Shown piece after piece: positions 1-5,524 of a stretch of DNA of 5,524 nucleotides. The stretch is from Bacteroidales bacterium (GTDB taxonomy: Bacteria; Bacteroidota; Bacteroidia; Bacteroidales; UBA932). The position numbers and the translations under genes were made by a program. Location of the stretch: the NCBI GenBank assembly GCA_017615135.1, contig JAGAAU010000032.1, forward strand, positions 1 to 5,524, given 5' to 3'. Under the pieces are notes generated by a model. The model worked only from the letters and a program-made list of their open reading frames with translations. It ran no database searches and was not told the origin of the DNA. Numbering within the stretch: the first letter of the stretch is position 1; each line of letters opens with the position of its first letter.

Positions 1-1844
1 AACTCATAAGCGCTTTCAACGAAGCAGGTTTCCGCGACGCACGCCTCATCAAAGACAGCGTCTATTACATTACCCCCAACCGGCTTGGCATAGACCTCTA
101 TCTGGAGCAGGGTAAGAAATACTACTTCGGAGACCTCAGCTGGACCGGTAACTCCGTCTATCCCACGGAGGTCCTGAACAATATCCTCTCTATCAAGAAG
201 GGCGATGTCTATGACGTGGTTACCATGGAGAAGCGACTCTTCGGCGGCGGCAAGCAGACAGATTACGACGTGTCCAAGCTGTACCGCGACAACGGCTACC
301 TATTCTTCAGCCTCAGCCCCGTAGAGACCAATATCCAGAACGATACCGTAGATGTTGAGCTCCGTATATCCGAGGGCAAGCAGGCAACCCTGAACAATAT
401 CGTAATCAACGGCAACGACCTTACCAACGAGAGGGTGGTGCGCCGCCAGATATTCACCCGTCCGGGTTATCTGTTCAGCCAGACCGATTTCGAACGTTCC
501 ATCCGCGAAATAGCCTCTCTGGGGCAGTTCGATCCGGAGGCTATCATGAACCCCACCACCGGCTATGCCATCATCCCCAACCAGCTCACCAATACGGTCG
601 ATCTGGTGTACAACGTTTCGGAGAAGCCTTCCAGCCAGCTGGAACTTTCCGGAGGATGGGGCGGAAGCACCTTTGTGGCCACGGTGGGCGTTAGTTTCAA
701 CAACTTCTCCACCCGTCGTTTCTTCGACAAGACCGCTTGGCGGCCTGTGCCTCTCGGAGACGCCCAGAACCTGGCTTTCCGATTCCAGACCAACGGTACC
801 TACTATACCGCACTCACCGCCAACTTCACCGAACCCTGGCTCTTCGGCAAGAAACCTACATCGCTGAACCTGGCGGCATATTACACCAGGCAGACCAATT
901 CCTACCTTGCGCTGAACATTCTCAAGAACGACAAGCAGTTCGAGGTGTACGGATTCTCGGCCTCTCTTGGCAGCCGTCTGAAATGGCCAGATAATTATTT
1001 CGTGCTCTATAACGGATTCAGCTGGCAGACCTATAAACTCACCAACTGGTACAGCGGATACTTTATCTTCGACACAGGTATATCGAACAATATCAGCTAC
1101 ACCATCAGCCTGAACCGTAATTCCACGGACCAGCAGATTTACCCCAGGCAGGGTTCCGATATCTCCATGTCGCTCTCGCTCACGCCTCCGTTCTCTCTGT
1201 TCCGCAAGTACGATTACGACCTGAACGGCAATAAGGTTCCCGTAAAGAGCTGGAAGGATGTAGATTACGACAACTGGACCGCCCAGCAGCGCTACCGTTG
1301 GATAGAGTATCATAAGTGGAAGTTCTCCGCCACCACCTACCTGAAGATAGTGGGAGATCTGGTGCTCATGGCGCGCGCTCAGTTCGGCTATCTGGGCTAT
1401 TACAACCGCAACTGGGGTTATTCTCCGTTCGAGGGTTTCCTCGTGGGTGGAGACGGAATGTCGGGTTACAATACCTACGGTTCCGAGGTAATCTCCCTGC
1501 GCGGTTACAAAAACTACTCGCTTACCCCGTCGTCGCTTTCCGGCTATAACAGCAACGGTTATTCCTACTCCGGAAACGTTTATGATAAATTTACCATAGA
1601 GCTGCGCTACCCTGTAGTGCTTCAGCCCACATCGACCATCTTTGTGCTTGGCTTCCTCGAGGGCGGTAACTGCTGGTCCGATATCCGCCAGTTCAATCCG
1701 TTCCAGATTAAGCGCAGTGCTGGTGTGGGCGTTCGAATCTTCCTCCCTATGATTGGTCTGCTCGGTGTAGACTGGGGCTGGGGCTTTGATGACGCAACGC
1801 ACGGTGGCAGCCAGTTCCACTTTGTAATTGGACAACAATTTTAA
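1..1844 (+). CDS. bamA: BamA-family outer-membrane protein assembly factor (5' end missing)
   Basis: This is the C-terminal 613 residues of a BamA/Omp85 protein, the beta-barrel core of the BAM complex that folds and inserts outer-membrane proteins. The frame is open from base 3, so the GTG at 216 is internal and the true start is upstream. Numbering from base 3, residues 1-37 end a POTRA domain, about 38-125 form a second (FGDLSWTGN to VELRISEG) and about 126-209 the last (LNNIVINGN to VYNVSEKP). The barrel runs from about 210 (LELSGGWGG) to the end. Diagnostic are the lid-loop motif LRGY at residues 499-502 (bases 1497-1508), equivalent to VRGF/Y of other BamA proteins, the preceding GGDGMSGYN stretch, and a C-terminal strand ending in Phe, as expected of a barrel sorting signal. 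Bacteroidota BamA is usually above 800 residues, so some 200 or more are missing. The skp-like gene follows after 11 nt, supporting BamA over TamA or another Omp85 paralogue. Confidence 0.93.
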   Translation, partial: LISAFNEAGFRDARLIKDSVYYITPNRLGIDLYLEQGKKYYFGDLSWTGNSVYPTEVLNNILSIKKGDVYDVVTMEKRLFGGGKQTDYDVSKLYRDNGYLFFSLSPVETNIQNDTVDVELRISEGKQATLNNIVINGNDLTNERVVRRQIFTRPGYLFSQTDFERSIREIASLGQFDPEAIMNPTTGYAIIPNQLTNTVDLVYNVSEKPSSQLELSGGWGGSTFVATVGVSFNNFSTRRFFDKTAWRPVPLGDAQNLAFRFQTNGTYYTALTANFTEPWLFGKKPTSLNLAAYYTRQTNSYLALNILKNDKQFEVYGFSASLGSRLKWPDNYFVLYNGFSWQTYKLTNWYSGYFIFDTGISNNISYTISLNRNSTDQQIYPRQGSDISMSLSLTPPFSLFRKYDYDLNGNKVPVKSWKDVDYDNWTAQQRYRWIEYHKWKFSATTYLKIVGDLVLMARAQFGYLGYYNRNWGYSPFEGFLVGGDGMSGYNTYGSEVISLRGYKNYSLTPSSLSGYNSNGYSYSGNVYDKFTIELRYPVVLQPTSTIFVLGFLEGGNCWSDIRQFNPFQIKRSAGVGVRIFLPMIGLLGVDWGWGFDDATHGGSQFHFVIGQQF

Positions 1845-1855
1845 AATTCACTGAT

Positions 1856-2416
1856 ATGAAAAAGATTTTATTGATCGCTTCTGCAGCATTTCTCTGTGTG
1901 ACCGGTTTCGCTCAGACCAAATTTGCACACGTGAATACTGAGGAACTTGTACAGCTCTCTCCCGAGTCCGATCAGGCCCGTGCCACTCTTACCGCTTCCC
2001 GCAAGGAGGCTCACGACACCTATCAGGCGATGGTGGAAGAACTCCAGACAAAGTATCAGAAATATGAACAGAACGCCCAGACCTGGACGGCAGCGATACG
2101 CCAGAGCAAGGAGAAGGAACTTACAGATATTCAGACCCGTATCCACGAGTTTGAACAGTCCATTCAAACCGAGCTCCAGCAACAGCAGCAGCAACTGATG
2201 GCCCCCATTTACCAGAAGGCGATAGATACCGTTAAGGAGATTGCCAAGGCCGGCGGTTACATCTATGTGTTCGAGGTGAACGGTCTGGTGTATTTCGACG
2301 AGTCCCAGAGCACGGACATTACCCCCGAGGCCCGCAAGCGTCTCAATATCCCTGAAGGACGTACCCTCGAGGCCCTTCAGGCAGAGATTCAGGCCCAGCA
2401 GCAACAGCTTCAGTAA
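1856..2416 (+). CDS. skp: Skp/OmpH-family periplasmic chaperone
   Basis: The 186-residue product is a Skp/OmpH-like holdase, expected to bind unfolded outer-membrane proteins in the periplasm and pass them to BamA. Residues 1-19 form a signal peptide (MKK, hydrophobic core, GFA) with probable signal peptidase I cleavage after Ala19. Mature residues begin with KFAHVNTEEL, the first beta strand of the family. Residues about 38-115 are charged and Gln-rich, consistent with the long helical coiled-coil arms, and include six consecutive Gln at 108-113. Residues 117-165 (YQKAIDTVKEIAK, then GGYIYVFEVNG and LVYFDES, then DITPEARKRLNI) return to the strands of the trimerisation body. The C-terminus is again Gln-rich. 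Length fits the family. The ATG lies 11 nt after bamA, so the two are co-transcribed. No Shine-Dalgarno sequence is visible, which is normal in Bacteroidota. The symbol is by family; ompH is an equally common name. Confidence 0.9.
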   Translation: MKKILLIASAAFLCVTGFAQTKFAHVNTEELVQLSPESDQARATLTASRKEAHDTYQAMVEELQTKYQKYEQNAQTWTAAIRQSKEKELTDIQTRIHEFEQSIQTELQQQQQQLMAPIYQKAIDTVKEIAKAGGYIYVFEVNGLVYFDESQSTDITPEARKRLNIPEGRTLEALQAEIQAQQQQLQ

Positions 2417-2428
2417 ATTTATTGTGCA

Positions 2429-2528
2429 GAAGAAGGATATTTGCACTTTCATCGCCTGTGCCACCCTCGGCACCATAAGAGGGAGGGGTCACGCAGTGAC
2501 GGCAGGGAAAGTGCAAATATCCTTCTTC
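2429..2528. repeat. 100-nt element with perfect 22-bp terminal inverted repeats
   Basis: Bases 2429-2450 and 2507-2528 are perfect reverse complements over 22 bp (arm starts GAAGAAGGATATTTG and ends CACTTTC), separated by 56 nt. Pairing stops abruptly at both ends. The interior holds further short perfect hairpins: GTGCC/GGCAC (2458-2462 with 2469-2473), an alternative CCCTC/GAGGG (2464-2468 with 2479-2483), and GTCAC/GTGAC with a 3-nt loop (2488-2492 with 2496-2500). A CCTG/CAGG pair (2455-2458 with 2503-2506) could extend the main stem past a 4-nt bulge. The element begins 12 nt after the skp stop codon. The only duplicated flank is the dinucleotide CA on both sides (2427-2428 and 2529-2530), too short to prove a target-site duplication. 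It has no coding capacity. It may be a MITE-like or other dispersed repeat, or an RNA structure ending or protecting the bamA-skp mRNA. The repeat is certain; its role is not. Confidence 0.9.
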
Positions 2529-2531
2529 CAG

Positions 2532-2557
2532 TTACAGGCATTTATTACAGGCATTTA
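2532..2557. repeat. perfect tandem duplication, 2 x 13 bp
   Basis: The unit TTACAGGCATTTA occurs twice with no spacer (2532-2544 and 2545-2557). It starts 3 nt after the right arm of the inverted-repeat element and ends 28 nt before the korA start codon. It may be a slippage duplication or a scar of a nearby insertion. It could also be paired binding sites for a regulator of korAB, since 13 bp is slightly more than one helical turn. Nothing in the sequence decides between these. Confidence 0.9.
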
Positions 2558-2585
2558 ATAATACGCGTTAAGTAATAAGCAGTAT

Positions 2586-4421
2586 ATGCAGAACAAGGTT
2601 ATTGATGTAAAGGACGTCGTAATCAGATTTGCGGGAGATTCCGGTGATGGCATGCAGCTCACCGGATCTCTTTTTGCGGACATGTCCGCCGTTTACGGCA
2701 ACTCCCTCTCGACTTTTCCGGATTATCCGGCAGAAATCAGGGCCCCTCACGGCACTGTTTCCGGTGTTTCCGGGTTCCAGGTCCACATAGGCTCCGGCAA
2801 GGTGTCAACCCCCGGCGACCTTTGCGACCTGCTGGTAGCTATGAACCCTGCGGCCCTCAAGGCCAATGCAAAGTGGTGTAAACCCACCGCGATGATTCTG
2901 GTGGATGCAGATTCCTTCGATGAGGCATTGATGACCAAGGCGGGCTTCACTACCGATAATCCCTTCGAGGAACTGGGAGTGGAGGACAGGACCATCATTG
3001 CCGCCCCTATCAGTACTCTGACCAAAGAAAGTCTCAAGGACAGCGGTCTGGACGCCAAGTCTGTGCTGAAGTGCAAGAATATGTTCACCCTGGGTATGGC
3101 CTGCTTCATCTACAGCCGTCCTCTCGAATATGCCTTCAGCTATCTCGAGAAGAAGTTCGGGAAGAAGCATCCGGAGCTGGTGGCGCCCAATAGGAAGGTG
3201 CTCACGGACGGATTCAACTATGCCGCTGCAATCCAGGCTATCCCCAATACTTATACGGTAGCAAAGAACCATAGCCTTCCCAAGGGTACTTACCGTAATA
3301 TTACTGGTAATCAGGCCGTTGCGTGGGGGCTTATGGCAGCTTCGGAAAAATCCGGCCTGCCACTGTTCTGCGGCTCATACCCTATTACTCCGGCCACCGC
3401 AATCCTTGAAGAGCTCGCTCTGTACAAGAACCTCGGTGTGCGCACTGTGCAGGCTGAAGATGAAATTGCAGGTATCTGTACCGCCATCGGCGCTTCCTAC
3501 GCCGGCAATCTGGCCGCCACTACCACTTCAGGTCCCGGACTCTCGCTTAAATCGGAGGCTCTCGGACTGGCAGTGATGGCAGAACTGCCCCTGGTGCTTG
3601 TAGACGTTCAGAGGGGCGGCCCTTCTACGGGACTTCCCACCAAGACGGAGCAGACAGACCTCGATCAGGCGCTCTACGGACGCAACGGTGAATGCCCTAT
3701 GCCGGTAGTTGCCGCCCACAGTCCCGCGCACTGCTTCGATGCGGCCTTCTCAGCTGCCAAGATAGCGCTGGAGCATATGACTCCGGTAATCCTCCTGTCC
3801 GAGGGTTTCCTCGGAAATGGCAGCGAAGCCTGGCGTATCCCGTCGATGTCGGAGTATCCGGAGATTAAACCTCCTTTCGTGAAGGGAGAACTTGCTGAAG
3901 GGGAGAAATTCAAGCCTTTCGAGCGTGATGCTCAGACACTTGCACGCAGTTGGGCGGTTCCTGGTATTCATGGTTACGAGCATCGTGTAGGCGGTCTTGA
4001 GAAGAATCATGCCGGGGTGCTTTCCAATGATCCTGCGAATCATGCCCTCATGGTTGCAGAAAGGGCTGAGAAGGTGCAGAGGGTGGCGTCTTCCATCCCT
4101 GAGCTGGAAGTTGTCGGCCCGGGTTCCGGCAAACTGCTGGTAGTTGGCTGGGGCGGTACTTACGGTCATATCCTGAGTGCCGTCGGCGAGGTCGGGAATG
4201 TTTCCTTCGCTCACTTCGACTACATTATGCCGCTGCCTGCAAATACGGCGTCGGTGTTCGGAAAATTCGAAAAGATTCTGGTCTGCGAACTCAATTCGGG
4301 TCAGTTTGCCCGCTATCTGCGCGGTATTTTCCCGGATGCGGATATTCGTCAGTTCGACAAGGTTCAGGGCCAGCCCTTCCTTGTGTCGGAAATTGTTGAA
4401 GCAATTAAAAAAGAACTGTAG
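2586..4421 (+). CDS. korA: 2-oxoglutarate:ferredoxin oxidoreductase, fused gamma-alpha subunit
   Basis: This 611-residue protein is the large subunit of a two-subunit 2-oxoacid:ferredoxin oxidoreductase, which with KorB oxidatively decarboxylates 2-oxoglutarate to succinyl-CoA, or runs in reverse with reduced ferredoxin. Residues 11-200 are the gamma domain, with the CoA-related loop FAGDSGDGMQLTG at 15-27 and YPAEIR at 47-52. Residues about 238-425 are the alpha, TPP pyrimidine-binding domain, with YPITPAT at 265-271, QAEDE at 289-293 and GPSTGLPTKTEQTDL at 345-359. Residues about 455-611 include HRVGGLE (466-472) and a C-terminal domain starting near KLLVVGWGGTYG (516-527). No ferredoxin-like CxxCxxC cluster is present. 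The gamma-alpha fusion and roughly 610 residues are usual for Bacteroidota and actinobacterial KorA. Substrate is inferred from family resemblance; another 2-oxoacid is possible. The ATG at 2586 gives the normal N-terminus directly before the gamma domain. No Shine-Dalgarno sequence or consensus promoter is seen upstream. korB follows after 2 nt. Confidence 0.93.
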   Translation: MQNKVIDVKDVVIRFAGDSGDGMQLTGSLFADMSAVYGNSLSTFPDYPAEIRAPHGTVSGVSGFQVHIGSGKVSTPGDLCDLLVAMNPAALKANAKWCKPTAMILVDADSFDEALMTKAGFTTDNPFEELGVEDRTIIAAPISTLTKESLKDSGLDAKSVLKCKNMFTLGMACFIYSRPLEYAFSYLEKKFGKKHPELVAPNRKVLTDGFNYAAAIQAIPNTYTVAKNHSLPKGTYRNITGNQAVAWGLMAASEKSGLPLFCGSYPITPATAILEELALYKNLGVRTVQAEDEIAGICTAIGASYAGNLAATTTSGPGLSLKSEALGLAVMAELPLVLVDVQRGGPSTGLPTKTEQTDLDQALYGRNGECPMPVVAAHSPAHCFDAAFSAAKIALEHMTPVILLSEGFLGNGSEAWRIPSMSEYPEIKPPFVKGELAEGEKFKPFERDAQTLARSWAVPGIHGYEHRVGGLEKNHAGVLSNDPANHALMVAERAEKVQRVASSIPELEVVGPGSGKLLVVGWGGTYGHILSAVGEVGNVSFAHFDYIMPLPANTASVFGKFEKILVCELNSGQFARYLRGIFPDADIRQFDKVQGQPFLVSEIVEAIKKEL

Positions 4422-4423
4422 TT

Positions 4424-5440
4424 ATGGCAAAATATACTTTTAAGGATTTCAAGAGCAATCAGGAGGTGCGCTGGTGTCCCGGTTGCGGAGACCATGCAGT
4501 TCTTACGGCCCTCCAGAGGGCACTCCCTGAACTGGCGGAGAAGATGGACCTTCCCAAGGAAAACTTCATGGTTGTGTCCGGTATCGGCTGTTCCTCACGT
4601 CTGCCGTACTATATGGATACTTATGGTTTCCATAGTATTCACGGGCGCGCTACTGCCATTTCCAGCGGTATCAAGGTGGCCCGGCCGGATCTTTGCGTCT
4701 GGCAGGCTTGCGGAGACGGAGACGCCCTGGCCATAGGCGGTAACCATTTTATCCACGCTATACGTCGTAACGTAGATATTAATCTGGTACTTTTCAACAA
4801 CCGGATTTACGGTCTTACCAAGGGCCAGTATTCTCCTACTTCCAAACTTGGTGCAATTACCAAGACCTCGCCTTATGGCACAGTGGAACCTCCGTTCATC
4901 CCCGGTTCGCTGGTGCTCGGTGCAAAGGGAACCTTCTTTGCGCGTTCGCTGGATGTAGATTTGAACCTGAATGTGGAGATTATGCTCCAGGCAGGGCTCC
5001 ATAAGGGCTGTTCGGTAATCGAGATGCTTACCAACTGCGTAATTTTCAATAACGGCGCCCATAAGGAGCTGTCCGACCCCGCATTCAAGGCAGATCGTAC
5101 TATTGTCCTGAGGCACGGAGAGAAGATGATATTCGGTGCCCGCAAAGACAAGGGCCTGGTGCTGGATGGAATGTCTCTGAAGGTTGTGACGATAGGGGAG
5201 AATGGCATCACTGAAGACGATATCCTCACTCACGATGCGCACAACCCCGACATGGGCCTGCATATCCTGCTTTCGGAAATGCACGGACCGGATTTCCCCG
5301 TGGCGCTTGGCGTTATCAGGGATGTCGAAGCCCCCACCTACGACCGTGAGGTAACCCGTCAGGTGGAAGAAGTGAGCGCCGCCGCAAAGATTCATTCCAT
5401 GGATGACCTTCTGCACAGCGGCACCACCTGGGCGGTCTGA
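4424..5440 (+). CDS. korB: 2-oxoglutarate:ferredoxin oxidoreductase, beta subunit
   Basis: The 338-residue product is the beta subunit that binds the TPP diphosphate and one [4Fe-4S] cluster and passes electrons to an external ferredoxin. Four cysteines sit where the family has its cluster ligands: Cys18 and Cys21 in WCPGCG, Cys56 in GIGCSS, and Cys205 in TNCVIFNNG. The TPP/Mg motif runs from GDGD (97-100) to FNN (124-126), followed by the characteristic YGLTKGQYSPTS (129-140). HGRATA at 73-78 is also conserved in this family. Length is normal and nothing appears broken. The start codon lies 2 nt after the korA stop, so translation is probably coupled and the two subunits made together. There is no visible Shine-Dalgarno sequence. 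Neither subunit contains a separate ferredoxin domain, so the electron acceptor must be encoded elsewhere. Assignment to 2-oxoglutarate rather than pyruvate rests on the two-subunit layout and motif resemblance. Confidence 0.93.
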   Translation: MAKYTFKDFKSNQEVRWCPGCGDHAVLTALQRALPELAEKMDLPKENFMVVSGIGCSSRLPYYMDTYGFHSIHGRATAISSGIKVARPDLCVWQACGDGDALAIGGNHFIHAIRRNVDINLVLFNNRIYGLTKGQYSPTSKLGAITKTSPYGTVEPPFIPGSLVLGAKGTFFARSLDVDLNLNVEIMLQAGLHKGCSVIEMLTNCVIFNNGAHKELSDPAFKADRTIVLRHGEKMIFGARKDKGLVLDGMSLKVVTIGENGITEDDILTHDAHNPDMGLHILLSEMHGPDFPVALGVIRDVEAPTYDREVTRQVEEVSAAAKIHSMDDLLHSGTTWAV

Positions 5441-5459
5441 AAAGCTTCCGATTCCGTTG

Positions 5460-5490
5460 TTGGGTAAATTCAGAATTAATCTTACCTTTG
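5460..5490 (+). promoter_or_regulatory. Bacteroidota-type promoter driving the downstream tRNA
   Basis: TACCTTTG at 5483-5490 matches the Bacteroidota -7 consensus TAnnTTTG exactly. A TTG at 5460-5462 lies 20 nt upstream of it, within the 19-21 nt spacing known for the -33 element. The expected transcription start falls only a few bases before the tRNA 5' end at 5504, leaving a very short leader, as is common for tRNA genes. The site starts 19 nt after the korB stop codon. Confidence 0.75.
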
Positions 5491-5503
5491 CAACGGATTT
5501 TAT

Positions 5504-5524
5504 GGTGAGTTGTCCGAGTGGTTG
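5504..5524 (+). tRNA. tRNA gene, probably tRNA-Ser (3' end beyond window)
   Basis: The last 21 nt read as the start of a tRNA: a 7-nt acceptor strand GGTGAGT (5504-5510), T8 and G9, then the D-arm beginning TCCGAGTGGTTG with A14 and the G18-G19 pair in place. The GTCCGAGTGGTTG arrangement is typical of bacterial tRNA-Ser; tRNA-Tyr is a less likely alternative. The anticodon, variable arm and 3' half are outside the window, so the isotype is not proven. A good promoter immediately upstream supports a real gene. Confidence 0.78.

Noticed and set aside
216..218. GTG at 216 as the start of the BamA gene
   Set aside because: The same frame is open back to base 3 and the upstream translation is clear POTRA sequence continuous with the rest, so 216 is internal.
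300..1838. Long antisense open frame (512 codons) opposite bamA
   Set aside because: It lies wholly opposite a clearly conserved gene, resembles no protein family I recognise, and long antisense frames are expected from the codon bias of the real gene. The same holds for antisense frames at 1868-2476, 2805-3272 and 4595-5416.
2177..2194. CAG/CAA run in skp as a phase-variable microsatellite
   Set aside because: Six Gln codons with mixed CAG/CAA are too short and impure for a strong slippage tract, changes by a triplet would not shift frame, and Gln-rich helical arms are plausible for this family.
2436..2443. GATATTTG inside the left arm as a -7 promoter box (and its mirror in the right arm)
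   Set aside because: The first base does not match TAnnTTTG and no TTG is found 19-21 nt upstream, so a promoter call is not supported.
2481..2506. G-quadruplex in the G-rich interior of the element
   Set aside because: Only three runs of three or more G are present, with one long intervening loop, so a stable intramolecular quadruplex is unlikely.
2429..2528. Ordinary Rho-independent terminator after skp
   Set aside because: The loop is 56 nt, the stem is AT-rich near its middle, and no T-run follows the right arm. It might still affect termination or mRNA decay, but it does not match the standard form.
2532..2563. Sigma70-like promoter for korA (TTACAG, 18-nt gap, TAATAA)
   Set aside because: The match to TTGACA/TATAAT is weak in AT-rich sequence, and the primary sigma factor of Bacteroidota uses a different consensus.

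Overview
The window looks like a chromosomal piece of a Bacteroidota genome, most likely an anaerobic Bacteroidales. Four things point there. (1) A BamA-type outer-membrane protein carries the LRGY lid-loop motif and is followed directly by a Skp/OmpH chaperone gene. (2) A two-gene ferredoxin-dependent 2-oxoacid oxidoreductase is present, of the kind anaerobes use in place of a 2-oxoacid dehydrogenase complex. (3) None of the three complete genes has a recognisable Shine-Dalgarno sequence. (4) A TTG / TAnnTTTG promoter of the Bacteroidota type precedes a tRNA gene. G+C looks close to half. Genus cannot be fixed from the sequence alone.

Layout, all on the + strand. From 1 to 1844 is the 3' part of bamA, whose start lies upstream of the window: the end of one POTRA domain, two complete POTRA domains and the whole beta-barrel. 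From 1856 to 2416 is a skp/ompH-like periplasmic chaperone gene, 11 nt downstream and surely in the same transcription unit. From 2417 to 2585 is a 169-nt intergenic region with a striking 100-nt element bounded by perfect 22-bp inverted repeats (2429-2528), followed by a perfect 13-bp tandem duplication (2532-2557). From 2586 to 5440 are korA and korB, 2 nt apart, encoding the fused gamma-alpha subunit and the TPP/4Fe-4S beta subunit of a 2-oxoglutarate-type ferredoxin oxidoreductase. From 5441 to 5503 is a short spacer with a promoter, and from 5504 the first 21 nt of a tRNA gene, probably tRNA-Ser, cut by the window end.

The genes form two functional modules. BamA and Skp belong to outer-membrane protein biogenesis: Skp holds unfolded barrel proteins in the periplasm and BamA inserts them. 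KorAB interconverts 2-oxoglutarate and succinyl-CoA with ferredoxin as electron carrier, in central carbon metabolism. The modules are unrelated and are separated by the inverted-repeat element. I see no convincing new multi-gene system. The feature least explained by known genes is the intergenic inverted-repeat element, which could be a small non-autonomous mobile or dispersed repeat, or a structured RNA at the 3' end of the bamA-skp transcript.
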